Assembly (NCBI RefSeq): GCF_900113125.1
Contig: NZ_FOOG01000003.1
Span: 18,687 to 82,686, forward strand
Length of the DNA: 64,000 bases
Source: Halobacillus alkaliphilus
GTDB lineage: Bacteria; Bacillota; Bacilli; Bacillales; Halobacillaceae
Direction: 5' to 3'
A program made the translations under genes and the position numbers. This document shows, one piece after another, positions 19,363-29,117 of this stretch (position 1 is the first letter of the stretch; each line of letters begins with the position of its first letter). Below the pieces are notes generated by a model. It saw nothing but the letters and a program-made list of their open reading frames with translations, was not told where the DNA came from and did not search any database.

Positions 19363-19479
19363 GTAGTTAATGCCTCCTCTAAATGATTCCAAAAAACGAA
19401 GTGTTTATTTCACTAACTACAAGACTATCAGAATTTCTATATATTTTAAGAACAAACAGCTAACAGTTTGATTTCAAAG

Positions 19480-19507
19480 GTAACATACATGTTTCATAGA
19501 GATTACA
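19480..19507 (-). promoter_or_regulatory. candidate WalR (YycF) binding array
   Basis: Read on the plus strand, GTAACA (19480), GTTTCA (19491) and ATTACA (19502) are spaced exactly 11 bp apart. The first and third are perfect reverse complements of the WalR half-site TGTWAH, the middle has one mismatch. The array lies 120-145 bp upstream of yocH. Confidence 0.5.
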
Positions 19508-19745
19508 AACCTCTGCATTTTAAATGTATCCCACTGTAATTATGACAAATTCAGCTCTTAACCACGAATGGCAAGATAATTTTCTTTTTCGTCAACACCC
19601 AGTTGGTGAAATAACCTGAAGCCCTTTCCCTGCCCTCTTATTCAATTCGCTCTTTTAAATGTTGCGGTTAATTTATAATAAGCAGGTTATTGAACTACTT
19701 ATATTGACAGATCAATACTCAGATTTAACTGAGCTACCCAAATAA
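19508..19745. other. intergenic region, no gene seen
   Basis: I see no coding frame or known RNA between the WalR-like sites and the ykpA terminator. A c-di-AMP (ydaO-type) aptamer was looked for and not found. Confidence 0.5.
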
Positions 19746-19775
19746 AATAAGCCTGCCAACACTGGCAGGCTTATT
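19746..19775 (-). terminator. terminator of ykpA
   Basis: A 13-bp stem (19746-19758 with 19763-19775), loop ACAC, touching the 3' end of ykpA. Confidence 0.85.
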
Positions 19776-19776
19776 A

Positions 19777-21396
19777 TTATTCAGCTAATGCTGCTACTTG
19801 CTTCTGGACCTCTGGATCATTTAAATACTCATCATAGCTCATTTCTTTATCTACGATACCATTTGAAGTTATTTCAATAATTCGATTGGCAATCGTTTGA
19901 ATAAACTCATGGTCGTGAGAAGCAAAGATGACAGAGCCCTTAAAGCGAATCAACCCTTTGTTCAGAGATGTAATGGATTCCAAGTCCAAGTGGTTGGTAG
20001 GCTCATCTAAAAGTAACACATTAGCTTTAGATAGCATCATTTTAGACAGCATACAGCGAACTTTTTCTCCACCTGAAAGCACATTAGCTTTTTTCAGAGC
20101 TTCTTCTCCGGAGAACAGCATACGACCTAGGAAACTTCTTAAGAACGTTTCTGTTTCATCTTCAGGAGAATATTGACGAAGCCACTCCACCAGGTTCAAA
20201 TCAGAGCGTTCAAAGAACTTCGAATTTTCTTTAGGGAAATAACTCTGTGAAGTAGTAACTCCCCACTTATAGGTGCCTTCGTCTGGCTCTATTTCTCCCA
20301 TGAGAATTTGGAACAAAGTAGTCTTTGCGGTTTCATTAGCTCCAACTAATGCCACTTTGTCATCTTTGTTAAGCGTAAAGCTGATGTTATCAAGGACTTT
20401 GACGCCATCAATCGTCTTAGATAAGTTCTTTACAGTTAATAAATCGTTCCCTATTTCCCGTTCAGCCGTAAAAGCGATGTACGGATACTTACGGGATGAA
20501 GGCTGAATGTCATCAAGTGTAATCTTTTCTAATAATTTTTTACGTGACGTTGCCTGCTTAGATTTCGAGGCATTGGCACTAAACCTGGCGATAAATTCCT
20601 TCAAGTCATTAATCTTTTCTTCTTTTTTCTTATTTTGTTCCTCAGCCATTCTTGAGGCCAACTGACTTGATTCATACCAGAAGTCGTAGTTACCTACATA
20701 AACCTGGATCTTACCATAATCAAGGTCAGCAATATGAGTACATACATTATTTAAGAAGTGACGGTCGTGAGATACTACGATGACTGTATTTTCAAAATCA
20801 ATCAAGAAGTCCTCTAACCACTGAATAGCTTTAATATCTAAGTGGTTGGTAGGCTCATCCAGTAAAAGAACATCCGGATTTCCAAATAGGGCTTGCGCAA
20901 GCAGGACCTTTACTTTATCCGATGCAGCTAAATCCCTCATCTGTTTTTCATGAAGGTTTTCTTTAATACCAAGTCCTGTCAATAGACGAGCGGCATCTGA
21001 TTCCGCTTCCCATCCGTTCATCTCGGCAAATTCACCTTCAAGTTCAGCAGCTCGCATACCGTCCTCTTCAGTGAAATCACCTTTCATATAAATAGCATCT
21101 TTTTCTTTCATTACTTCGTACAGACGAGTATTACCCATGATCACGGTTTCCAAAACTTGATACTCATCATACTCAAAATGGTTTTGCTTTAAAACAGACA
21201 GACGCTGGTTGTTCTTTAAAGAAACTTCGCCAGTCTGTGGTTCGAGCTCTCCACTTAGGATTTTCAGGAAAGTTGACTTTCCTGCGCCATTGGCGCCAAT
21301 TAATCCATAACAGTTTCCAGGGGTGAACTTTATATTTACGTCTTCAAATAACTTTTGATCGCCGAAACGAAGACTAACATTATTTACATTTAACAT
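19777..21396 (-). CDS. ykpA: ABC-F family ATPase YkpA
   Basis: A 539-residue soluble ABC-F protein with two ABC domains joined by a linker (about residues 235-315). Domain 1 has the Walker A GANGAGKST and LLLDEPTNHLD; domain 2 has a variant Walker A, GANETAKTT, with Ala where Gly is usual, plus LSGGEKVR and a second LLLDEPTNHLD. ABC-F proteins act on ribosomes or tolerance; YkpA/YbiT relatives rescue stalled translation in some bacteria. The role here is inferred. The ATG follows AGGAG. Whether the domain-2 variant is shared by all YkpA orthologues needs an alignment. Confidence 0.85.
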   Translation of the reverse strand: MLNVNNVSLRFGDQKLFEDVNIKFTPGNCYGLIGANGAGKSTFLKILSGELEPQTGEVSLKNNQRLSVLKQNHFEYDEYQVLETVIMGNTRLYEVMKEKDAIYMKGDFTEEDGMRAAELEGEFAEMNGWEAESDAARLLTGLGIKENLHEKQMRDLAASDKVKVLLAQALFGNPDVLLLDEPTNHLDIKAIQWLEDFLIDFENTVIVVSHDRHFLNNVCTHIADLDYGKIQVYVGNYDFWYESSQLASRMAEEQNKKKEEKINDLKEFIARFSANASKSKQATSRKKLLEKITLDDIQPSSRKYPYIAFTAEREIGNDLLTVKNLSKTIDGVKVLDNISFTLNKDDKVALVGANETAKTTLFQILMGEIEPDEGTYKWGVTTSQSYFPKENSKFFERSDLNLVEWLRQYSPEDETETFLRSFLGRMLFSGEEALKKANVLSGGEKVRCMLSKMMLSKANVLLLDEPTNHLDLESITSLNKGLIRFKGSVIFASHDHEFIQTIANRIIEITSNGIVDKEMSYDEYLNDPEVQKQVAALAE

Positions 21397-21471
21397 TAAA
21401 AATCCTCCAGTATTCGAATGTATAACATTAAGACATTATATCATTCATCCAAAAGATATAACAGGTCTCAC

Positions 21472-22826
21472 TTATGATTTAAAATAATCTTGTTCGATCA
21501 GCCATTCTTTAAATAGCTCAAAATCATTTTCCACTGTTTCTTTATAATGCCTCGACCATAAACCTAATTGATGGCGAAACAATTTCTGATTAGAGCCAAT
21601 CGCATTAAGGATGGCCTGTTCGCTATGATAATCCATAATCCCACCCTCGATATCTGCATCTGCACGCGCATGTATTTTTGCACTAATTTGAGCCATTGTT
21701 TTAATCGTCTGTGTGAATTTCTTAATTTCTTATAGTCACCCAGATTTTTTTCTCTTAAGTCCTTCGAAAAAGGTGACCTCTCCCGCACATAAAAGTCATG
21801 TCCATCCATCCTGAAATATCCTAAATAAGGGTCTGCCTGATGGTGCATGGCTTGCTGAGTATGTGCGACTCTTCTTCCCTGATGTTTGTTATCTTCCCAA
21901 AAATGTTCATTATAAGGGAAGAAATAAGCTGGAATCGGAGAGCGAGCCTCTTTGGCTTCTAAAATGATATCATCGTGGTGCACTTCATCCTCTTGTCCTT
22001 CTATCAGGATGTAATAGCGCTTGAGGCCTGTCGATCCAATACCTGAACCGTTCTTTTTTACAACATCTTTAATGTTGTAGAATGAATCATTTTTTTTCGT
22101 TCCTGGATTTAAAGATGACAGATACTCTTTCCAAGCGGATTCAAGTTTGTCCCTTTCCTGCTTCGAGACAGATGAAAGTTTGTCTTTTCCAATATCAAAT
22201 GAGCGGATGGAATTATGATCGACTACGGTTTGCTTATCAAGTTCGTGAGAAGCGTGTCTTTCTTCAATTTTTTTCAGGGTTTTCTTAATTGGCCCCTTTG
22301 TGTTCTCGGAAGTAAATTGAAGAGATTGTGGATCTTCGTCTCCTTCTTGAAATGCTTCCAGCTGCTTACGGTACTTTTTTAAATACTGATCAACAAGTTC
22401 ATCTTCCTCTTCATCTGAAAATCCTTGCTTAGATGACATGAGGCGGATACTAACAACCATTCGAAGAATATCGTATAAATAAGATCCTAAATAACCTTCG
22501 TCAAAATCATCAACATCGAAAACAATGTCATGGTTTTCATTTAGGAAGGCACTAAAGTTGTCAAAGTGCATGTCTCCCATAATCCATGTGGGTTTATCTT
22601 TTGGAGTGTGAAAGGTAAAGGGGAATTCAGTAACATCAAAGAAGAATAAATAAGCACTGCCTCTAAAAAAGCTGTAGGAGTCTTCTCTCATTTTCTGATA
22701 TTTCTTCTTGCGGCTGGACTGGGATAACTTCATAATACTTCCGTCGAATTGCTCCAGTATCTTGCCCAGTGTGTTTTTTCTGAGTTTTTTCTTAGTTGAT
22801 AATATATGTTCCAGCTGCGGATCCAT
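21472..22826 (-). pseudogene. DUF2252 family gene interrupted by one frameshift
   Basis: A DUF2252 protein of about 450 residues, related to YheF-like proteins of uncertain role. Frame 1 runs from the ATG at 22826 to about codon 365 (DFYVRERSPFSKDLREKNLGDYK). The C-terminal family region (TMAQISAKIHARADADIEGG...LFKEWLIEQDYF) continues only in another frame, ending at 21472. Adding one A to the A-run near 21729-21731 restores a continuous reading of DYKEIKKFTQTIKTMAQ. This is either a recent single-base deletion or a sequence error. The first start codon has GGGAGGGG, so the 5' end is intact. Confidence 0.75.
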
Positions 22827-22892
22827 ATAGCACCCCTCCCATTATGAATTGTTGTCTCTTTTCCCGCTTCACGCTTAATTATAAACAAAAAA

Positions 22893-22917
22893 ACGGCCGC
22901 TCGAAAGGCGGCCGCTT
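22893..22917 (-). terminator. GC-rich terminator of the ydjO-type gene
   Basis: CGGCCGC arms around TCGAAAG-type loop sequence, followed by seven T on the minus strand. Confidence 0.8.
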
Positions 22918-22924
22918 CGTTATC

Positions 22925-23131
22925 TTAATTTTTATAATACAAACTGTTATTCTCAACTACCTGCAGGACTTTATTTTCCTGTTTCATTGGATTGCCGCAT
23001 TTAGGGCAAAGATTTTCTTCATTTGTTCTGAAGTTATCCCTCATCCAACAGTTACAGTCGTCAGATGTGCAAACCCAAATTTTAGTTTCTTCTTCTTTAA
23101 TTTCTGCCTGGTTCTTTTTACCGAAAGCCAT
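22925..23131 (-). CDS. YdjO-type small zinc-ribbon protein, cold-shock linked
   Basis: A 68-residue protein with four cysteines in two pairs, CTSDDCNCW and CPKCGNPM, which form a zinc ribbon. It matches the YdjO family, known as cold-inducible in B. subtilis but without a defined function. It lies 75 bases downstream of a cold-shock gene on the same strand, with a weak terminator between, so partial co-expression is likely. GGAGG precedes the ATG. Confidence 0.75.
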   Translation of the reverse strand: MAFGKKNQAEIKEEETKIWVCTSDDCNCWMRDNFRTNEENLCPKCGNPMKQENKVLQVVENNSLYYKN

Positions 23132-23164
23132 GTTTGAAGCCTCCTCTAGACATAAAATTATGTA

Positions 23165-23190
23165 AAAAAGACTGACTCTGAAGCCAGTCT
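23165..23190 (-). terminator. terminator between csp and ydjO-type gene
   Basis: AGACTG/CAGTCT stem with an inner G-U pair and loop TCAG, followed by a T-run on the minus strand. Confidence 0.7.
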
Positions 23191-23206
23191 CTTTCTATTT
23201 TTTGAA

Positions 23207-23407
23207 TTATAATTTAGTTACGTTTGCAGCTTGTGGTCCGCGGTTACCTTCTGTGATTTCGAATTCCACAGATTGACCTTCTTCTAGAGACTTAAAGCCT
23301 TCTTCGTTGATCGCGCTGAAGTGTACGAATACATCGTCTTCTCCTTCAACCTCAATAAAACCAAAACCTTTTTCCGCGTTAAACCACTTCACTGTACCTG
23401 TTTTCAT
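23207..23407 (-). CDS. cold-shock protein (CspA/CspB family)
   Basis: A 66-residue OB-fold nucleic-acid chaperone with both RNA-binding motifs, [10 protein letters not shown] (RNP1) and DVFVHFSAI (RNP2). It binds single-stranded RNA and DNA and keeps mRNA unfolded at low temperature. The start ATG follows GGAGGATCC. A strong promoter lies 148 bases upstream, giving the long leader typical of csp genes, and that leader holds a terminator-like hairpin. A second csp gene is at 53844. Confidence 0.95.
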   Translation of the reverse strand: MKTGTVKWFNAEKGFGFIEVEGEDDVFVHFSAINEEGFKSLEEGQSVEFEITEGNRGPQAANVTKL

Positions 23408-23474
23408 AGGAATGGATCCTCCAATATTTCTAAAATTAATATGTGCTTACCATACTGAAAAAATCACATATTAT

Positions 23475-23532
23475 AAAAAGTACCAATAATGCTTGATCAC
23501 TCTTTATAATAGGTGATTCTTATTAATTGGTA
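23475..23532 (-). promoter_or_regulatory. terminator-like hairpin in the csp leader
   Basis: On the minus strand, TACCAAT pairs with ATTGGTA (23526-23532 with 23481-23487), with an inner ATCAC/GTGAT stem, followed by C and five T. It lies within the 5' leader, about 75-125 bases before the start codon. Confidence 0.55.
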
Positions 23533-23554
23533 AGCGATATCTCTTATATAGTAT

Positions 23555-23583
23555 ATAATACTATGACTCACCGGTTAAGTCAA
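23555..23583 (-). promoter_or_regulatory. sigma-A promoter of csp
   Basis: On the minus strand TTGACT and TATTAT are separated by 17 bp. The transcript would start near 23548, a leader of about 140 nt. Confidence 0.75.
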
Positions 23584-23647
23584 GTAGTGCTTCTTAACAT
23601 CCTACACAGTTAAGTATATCCATTTCTGATAAGATTTATTCCATTTT

Positions 23648-24151
23648 TCATGATATTTCTATTATTCCACATGCAATTCTTTTTCCGGCATTCCCGCTAG
23701 GCTGAGATCGATAGTCATCTGGCTGTTGATGAATGATTACTGATTTTCCGATAATATCCTTAACTCTAAACCGGTCTGTAAAGAAAATCATCCGAGATCT
23801 CCCTTGATTAGAAAACAATACTGGGAAGTCACCCGCATGGTTTCCATGTGGCTGTTGATCAGGATTCCAATGCCCTCCGGCCGAAGCAAATGGATCTTTT
23901 CCTTCTCCTAATTCACAAATTCCTTTTTCATGAATGTGAAATCCATGAGGACCCACCTGTGTTCCATCCTTTAAGGTCTGAAATTCAGGCAGACCTTCCA
24001 CTTGCACAAAGACCTCAACCCCATATGGCATTTCGTAAAAATACATGGCCCCTTTTAAATCAGGAGCCAGCGGACTGCTCCTAAAAGTTACCTTAGCAGT
24101 CTGGGAAGTATAAGCGGATCTGTAAGGTGAGTAGGAATAATACGAATACAT
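23648..24151 (-). CDS. sodC: Cu/Zn superoxide dismutase (YojM-like, no signal peptide)
   Basis: A 167-residue Cu/Zn SOD domain with a Tyr/Ser-rich N-terminus and no signal peptide. All metal ligands are visible: two His in GPHGFHIHEKG, the bridging His in GGHWNP, the zinc His in PHGNHAGD with its Asp, and the last copper His in SVIIHQQPDDY. B. subtilis YojM has been reported to lack two copper ligands, so this copy looks more likely to be catalytically competent. The start ATG follows AAGGAGG. It sits upstream of the csp gene without other partners. Confidence 0.85.
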   Translation of the reverse strand: MYSYYSYSPYRSAYTSQTAKVTFRSSPLAPDLKGAMYFYEMPYGVEVFVQVEGLPEFQTLKDGTQVGPHGFHIHEKGICELGEGKDPFASAGGHWNPDQQPHGNHAGDFPVLFSNQGRSRMIFFTDRFRVKDIIGKSVIIHQQPDDYRSQPSGNAGKRIACGIIEIS

Positions 24152-24253
24152 ACTCTTCGACCTCCTTTGTCCTTATAAATATGATTAAACTAAGGATTTC
24201 ATGATCGTAAATTCATTTCATCGCTGGGAAATTATTATTATCTTCATACAAAT

Positions 24254-24278
24254 AGGGCCTGAAATAAATTCAGACCCT
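24254..24278. terminator. hairpin between SOD and dynA
   Basis: AGGGCCTGAA pairs with TTCAGACCCT (one wobble). There is only a modest T-run; the direction is unclear. Confidence 0.4.
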
Positions 24279-24308
24279 TTACAGAGATGTGATTTTCAAA
24301 GATTCGCT

Positions 24309-24337
24309 GTGTAAGAAGGAGGAAGAAGTTCTTACAC
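24309..24337 (-). terminator. hairpin 3' of dynA
   Basis: A 9-bp stem (24309-24317 with 24329-24337), 45 bases after the dynA stop; the U-run is weak. Confidence 0.45.
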
Positions 24338-24383
24338 GGAGATATCTTTTCACTTGATCTAGCTTACGAACAAATCGTTCAGA

Positions 24384-27300
24384 TTAGACCAGCTTTTTTA
24401 TCTGTTCAAACTTTTTCTCTAAAGGCCCAATATCGGCCGGGTGCTCTACACTGTGAATCAGGCTGTGGAAAGAAGCATCAATTTGATGACGCCATTCATG
24501 TACATGATCTTCCAGGAGGAATTGCCATTGCTGCTCATAATAATCTTTCATAATTTCATTCGCTTCATCGAGCTGATTTTTTAAGATGGGAGAGATGAGG
24601 GCAGCGAATTCATCTTTCATATCCTCTTTTTCATTAAGCTCAAAAAAAGCACGTGGACTTTTGAACATTTTCAATATAGATGAGGATTGCCGCTCATCGA
24701 TCACAAGCTCTCCATGGAAGGCAGGTAAAGGAACCGAGGTCCATTCCCGGCGTTCCAGTCTAAGGTGCTTTCTTACTTTTTTCAACTCCGCTTCAGATTC
24801 CTGTTGTATTTGGTCAATCAAACCTTCCAGAAGACGCTCAATTCTAACCCCCACCGCTTTGAACTCCTGATTCATCTCAAATTCTATTTCCTGAACCAAT
24901 TCATCACGCGCTGCTCTAAGTTCAGCCTGAATATTTTGATCTTTTCCATTAATGGTGGCCGGATTGAAATGCCGCTTAAAATAATCCGTAAAATTCAGCA
25001 TCATTCGGTGATGAACATAATAGACCTGTTTGTCTATTTTATTCTTTAGAGATTCTTTTTCTTTCGTGCGGTCGAAGTCTTTTATTACATTAAGAGCTTC
25101 CTCATGCTGGGCTTTTGCTTTCTTCAGGAACTGTTTCCGCTCTTTTTCATTGAGTTGGTTATTCTTAATAAACGTGGCGAGTGTCTCTTTTAATTCATTT
25201 AGGTTCCGCTCCATAGACTGAGTTAAGACCTCGGCGAGTTCCCCATGCAGAAACTGATTAAACTGAGCTTCAAACGTGTTAATACCGGAGGATAAGCTTT
25301 GCTCCCCCTGTTTTTCTCGTAAACCCATCAGACTGGATAGTGAAAAAAGACGCGGCTTTCGAATATCGAAGCGTCCCAGCTGATCGGCTACATATTTTTC
25401 TACATGCTTTACTTCCTCTTCTGATGAGGCCAGGTCCACCGCATTTATAATAAAGAACATTTTATCCATAGCGAAACTATCTTTGACACGTCCTAATTGC
25501 GTGAGGAAAGATTGATCTGCTTTGGAAAATGGGTGGTTATAGTATGTGACAAACAGGACAGCATCCGCATCCTTGATATATTCAAACGATACATCGGTGT
25601 GTCTGGCGTTCACTGAATCCGCTCCCGGCGTATCCACCAGAGTAATTCCTGCCTCCGTAAAAGGGCAATCATAAAAGATTTCCACAGATTCGATAAAACA
25701 CGATTTAGACTCTTCAGCTACGTACATAGAAAATTCATTCCACGGAATGGAAATGGACTGACCTAAATATTCTTTCATCGAGTCATACCCACTTAAAAAA
25801 GCCTCTAAAAATAAAGTGGATTTGTGTTCCAAACGACTCCAATCCTGTAAACTTTCCAATTGCCTTACGTAACCGGAAAGTGATTCACTTCGCAATTCCA
25901 ACTTTGTAAACATCGGTTGTAAATCATCTAACAGTTCTTCTTCTTTCTTTATAATCGCCTGAATCGAACCATGTGGATTTTCATCGCTGGAAGGCGATAT
26001 TTTATTGATGGTCGCCGTGGTCGGGTTGGGAGAGGCTGGTAATAGAGTATCTCCAAGAAGAGCATTAGCAAAGGAAGATTTACCAGCACTAAAGGCACCA
26101 AATAAAGCTACTGTATAATGTCTGTTACGCAATCGGTCCTGCTTATCCTTCAGCTGATTAAATAACCCGTCAATTCCTTCAACATCCTCTACAATCGATA
26201 AAGCCTTCGTAACTCTTTGCAGTGTGGAATCAATAGAGGCATGTCCCTCTGGGAGTGAGGACTCTGAATTCAAACTTTCGTCAAAGTTACTTTCTACAGT
26301 CTGTGTCAACAATTCACTTGTAATCTGTTTATGCTGAACGCGTTTTTCCCGCTCCTCCAGATCGTTCTTAATCAAATCCTTATCCATGGAAGAAAGCGTG
26401 TCGTTTTTAAGGCTCTTGTACAAATTCTCTCGGTAGGAAGCAAGAGCTTCCTCCATCTCTTCCAGTTCTTCCACAATCTGATCTTTTTCTTCCATAGCCT
26501 GGAAAACTGTCTTGTTTTTTTCGTACTCCTTTTTCTTTTCATTTCTTATGTGGTTTTCGATTTGATTCCACCACTGATTCACGAACTGACGCATCTCTTT
26601 CTTGATATCATTGGACAACTGATCCGTATACCGAAGAATATAGTGACCGGTGACAGAAGCACCTGGTTCTATCATGTCCTGCAGTTTAGCCTTCTCATAA
26701 ATAAAATTAAACCGCTGGATTTCATTCAGAAGCTCTTCATCGGTTATCGAAAGCTCTTCCGTAACTTCCAAAAGGCGTTCTTTAAGCGGCCACTTTAAAT
26801 TTTTTTCAATGCTCTCGAGGACCTGATCATAAAAAGCGGATTCTCTTTCTTCTTTAACTTCCTCCGTCTTTTTTTTAGTGAATAACACCCCCACTTTGAA
26901 GCCTTTTTGTCTGGATTCAAGAAATTTTTCTGCTTCATCCCGCAATGAACTCGGCATGAGGTAAGCGTTCGGCATGAATGAGGATACACGCCGCTTAAAA
27001 AGGTCCGCAGCTTCTGAAATGACTTGTTCTGTATCTCTGCGATCTTCCTGCGTAAGATGGCTATCTCTCATACCTTTTTCTAAGTGCTCTTTACGATCTT
27101 TTAACTCCTGTTCCCGCTGAAAAAATCCATCCGATCGATTATGTACGCTTTTCTCAATAATGGTTTCGCAAGCGTTAATCGCCTGCTCCTGCACCCGAAC
27201 ATAAGAAGAAGAATACAACTGGGTAAACGCTGATTTTAATGATTCATACTCATTCTTCTCATATGAAAAATCCCTTAGAGAGATATAATAAATGGCTTCA

Positions 27301-27977
27301 GGCTCAATTCCCCGGGAGGAGAACGAATGTTCGACGCTTTGTTTGAAATCTTCAAAGGACAGTTCCGCTTCATTGTGTTTGTCGATTTGATTAATTATTA
27401 CAGAGAATGGTGTTCCTCGTTCTTGCATCTCCATTAAAAACTTAACATTGACTTCGGATTGAACATGGTTATAATCCATCACATAATACAGAACATCCAT
27501 CAGATGAAGCGAGGATTCTGTAATCAAACGGTCCGAATCATTCGTCGAATCTACTCCCGGAGTATCCAATACGGTAACATGCTCAGGCAGGCCGCAGTCA
27601 GGCCGGCTGATCACCACCCTTGATATATCATTGCCATTCTTACACAAGGCCTGTATAGTTTCAAAATCCGTTTCCCCTTCATACTTTTCCGGAAGATCAT
27701 GATGGAAATAAGTCATGGTATAAGGTTCACCAGCGGTAATTTCCACAATATTAGCGCTAGTTGGAATGGGGCTCGAAGGCAGCATTTGTTTATCCAGCAA
27801 ATGATTAATTAACGTGGATTTACCAGCGGAAAAATGCCCACCAAACCCTACCATTACTTTTTCATGAATTAATTTATCGATTACATCCAGAACCTTCTCA
27901 CTCTGAGCAGGATCTTCCGTTTTTAAGTATTGATAGAGATTCTGTAATTGCGTTACGGTCTCTCTCGTTGCTGTCAT
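24384..27977 (-). CDS. dynA: double dynamin-like GTPase DynA
   Basis: A 1197-residue protein with two fused dynamin-like modules, as in B. subtilis DynA (YpbR). Module 1 has the P-loop GGHFSAGKST near residue 50 and DTPGVDST; module 2 has GAFSAGKSS near residue 625 and DTPGADSV. Each is followed by long helical stalk regions. DynA binds and fuses membranes and protects cells against phage and membrane-active antibiotics. I chose the ATG at 27977, after AGGGGAAAA; the length matches the family closely. It is the first gene of a long minus-strand run of hydrolases, with only 79 bases to the next gene upstream, so a shared transcript is possible. Confidence 0.92.
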   Translation of the reverse strand: MTATRETVTQLQNLYQYLKTEDPAQSEKVLDVIDKLIHEKVMVGFGGHFSAGKSTLINHLLDKQMLPSSPIPTSANIVEITAGEPYTMTYFHHDLPEKYEGETDFETIQALCKNGNDISRVVISRPDCGLPEHVTVLDTPGVDSTNDSDRLITESSLHLMDVLYYVMDYNHVQSEVNVKFLMEMQERGTPFSVIINQIDKHNEAELSFEDFKQSVEHSFSSRGIEPEAIYYISLRDFSYEKNEYESLKSAFTQLYSSSYVRVQEQAINACETIIEKSVHNRSDGFFQREQELKDRKEHLEKGMRDSHLTQEDRRDTEQVISEAADLFKRRVSSFMPNAYLMPSSLRDEAEKFLESRQKGFKVGVLFTKKKTEEVKEERESAFYDQVLESIEKNLKWPLKERLLEVTEELSITDEELLNEIQRFNFIYEKAKLQDMIEPGASVTGHYILRYTDQLSNDIKKEMRQFVNQWWNQIENHIRNEKKKEYEKNKTVFQAMEEKDQIVEELEEMEEALASYRENLYKSLKNDTLSSMDKDLIKNDLEEREKRVQHKQITSELLTQTVESNFDESLNSESSLPEGHASIDSTLQRVTKALSIVEDVEGIDGLFNQLKDKQDRLRNRHYTVALFGAFSAGKSSFANALLGDTLLPASPNPTTATINKISPSSDENPHGSIQAIIKKEEELLDDLQPMFTKLELRSESLSGYVRQLESLQDWSRLEHKSTLFLEAFLSGYDSMKEYLGQSISIPWNEFSMYVAEESKSCFIESVEIFYDCPFTEAGITLVDTPGADSVNARHTDVSFEYIKDADAVLFVTYYNHPFSKADQSFLTQLGRVKDSFAMDKMFFIINAVDLASSEEEVKHVEKYVADQLGRFDIRKPRLFSLSSLMGLREKQGEQSLSSGINTFEAQFNQFLHGELAEVLTQSMERNLNELKETLATFIKNNQLNEKERKQFLKKAKAQHEEALNVIKDFDRTKEKESLKNKIDKQVYYVHHRMMLNFTDYFKRHFNPATINGKDQNIQAELRAARDELVQEIEFEMNQEFKAVGVRIERLLEGLIDQIQQESEAELKKVRKHLRLERREWTSVPLPAFHGELVIDERQSSSILKMFKSPRAFFELNEKEDMKDEFAALISPILKNQLDEANEIMKDYYEQQWQFLLEDHVHEWRHQIDASFHSLIHSVEHPADIGPLEKKFEQIKKLV

Positions 27978-28056
27978 GCAATTTTCCCCTTTTTGTGTAT
28001 AGTGTATCATGATATTACTTCGATGGAGTATTATTCACAAGATCATTCAAAGAAAT

Positions 28057-29097
28057 TCATCCGTCGATATAAGGAAGTGGTTCTTTGGTATCTAACTGCC
28101 CGAGAACTCGTTTAATCGGTGACCTGTTCCTTTTCATCCAATCGCTCAGACTGAATTTGACAGGAGTACTATCTCCACCAAGTCCGAAAAGCATAGATAG
28201 AGACTCAGGGTAATAACACGCCGTATGGATGGTACCTGACCATTGACTGTACCGCTTCGAAAATATCGGCTGGGTGGTATCATTCAAATAGTTAAAAGCT
28301 TCCCTTCCTGTGGAAATTTGGTTATTTCCTTGTCTTAGCCTAAGGAGACGGGAATGCGATTCATCCACATGGCGGCGATTTTCCTGAGGCAGAACTTCGA
28401 AATGATTGGTGCATACACTTTCCTCCCGAATACGAACCCCTCTGGGCGAACCTTCTACAATTCTTGAATCACCGCTCTTATCATAGATGACATAATTAAA
28501 GGAATGACGGTGGGGAAGCTCTCTTAACCAATCAACCGCTTCCTCAGTCGTTTTACAATTTTCCAGTAAAATTCTTGTTAAAAGACAACAGATCACACCG
28601 TCTCCTGGTTTGATTCGATTAACAAAATTGTACCCTACGCAAAGACCGTATTCATTCATTCCATCCGTTCTCCCGATGATACGTTGAGACGGGCCAATCA
28701 AAGCAGGCCCTTCTGAAGGTTGAAATATGACGAAACGTCCTTCATAGGTTTTCGGGTGATAATCGTAGTTACGGGCAAAGAAGTTTTCTTTAGCCATAAT
28801 GGAGCATCCTGAGCGAACCCAGTCCTGCTGCCAGCCGCTGAATTCATGAACGACCTCCTCAAGGGGCCATCCTAAACCAGCTGAAAGCCCTTCTAATTCA
28901 GCCCACAGCCCGCTTGAATATTTCATAAAAAAAGCTTTGGCTTCCTTGTGATTAACCCTGTATTTACGAATGGATTTGGTTCTTCGGTTTCGGTATTTAG
29001 TAAGCAGCGGATTTCCTTGTAGCTGCTCGGCCTGATAACGTCCGAATGCATAATGACTTCCCTTAAACTGAATAACGTCTGAATAAATCTGTTTCAT
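28057..29097 (-). CDS. C45-type N-terminal nucleophile amidohydrolase
   Basis: A 346-residue protein of the acyl-CoA:6-APA acyltransferase/C45 family. The predicted nucleophile is Cys about 97 in RSGCSIMA, which becomes N-terminal after self-cleavage in characterised relatives; NYDYHPKT, the GRTDGMNEYGL motif and FNYVIYD follow. Such enzymes cut linear amide bonds. The substrate is unknown. AAGGAG precedes the ATG. The neighbouring genes encode an alpha/beta hydrolase and a gamma-glutamylcyclotransferase-like protein. Confidence 0.75.
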   Translation of the reverse strand: MKQIYSDVIQFKGSHYAFGRYQAEQLQGNPLLTKYRNRRTKSIRKYRVNHKEAKAFFMKYSSGLWAELEGLSAGLGWPLEEVVHEFSGWQQDWVRSGCSIMAKENFFARNYDYHPKTYEGRFVIFQPSEGPALIGPSQRIIGRTDGMNEYGLCVGYNFVNRIKPGDGVICCLLTRILLENCKTTEEAVDWLRELPHRHSFNYVIYDKSGDSRIVEGSPRGVRIREESVCTNHFEVLPQENRRHVDESHSRLLRLRQGNNQISTGREAFNYLNDTTQPIFSKRYSQWSGTIHTACYYPESLSMLFGLGGDSTPVKFSLSDWMKRNRSPIKRVLGQLDTKEPLPYIDG

Positions 29098-29117
29098 CCT
29101 TTTTTCTCCTTGAGCTC

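Noticed and set aside
19393..19745. c-di-AMP (ydaO-type) riboswitch upstream of yocH
   Set aside because: Considered because such hydrolase genes often carry it, but the conserved aptamer segments are absent.
26331..26798. 155-codon plus-strand frame rich in Phe and Leu
   Set aside because: Shadow of the helical part of dynA on the other strand.
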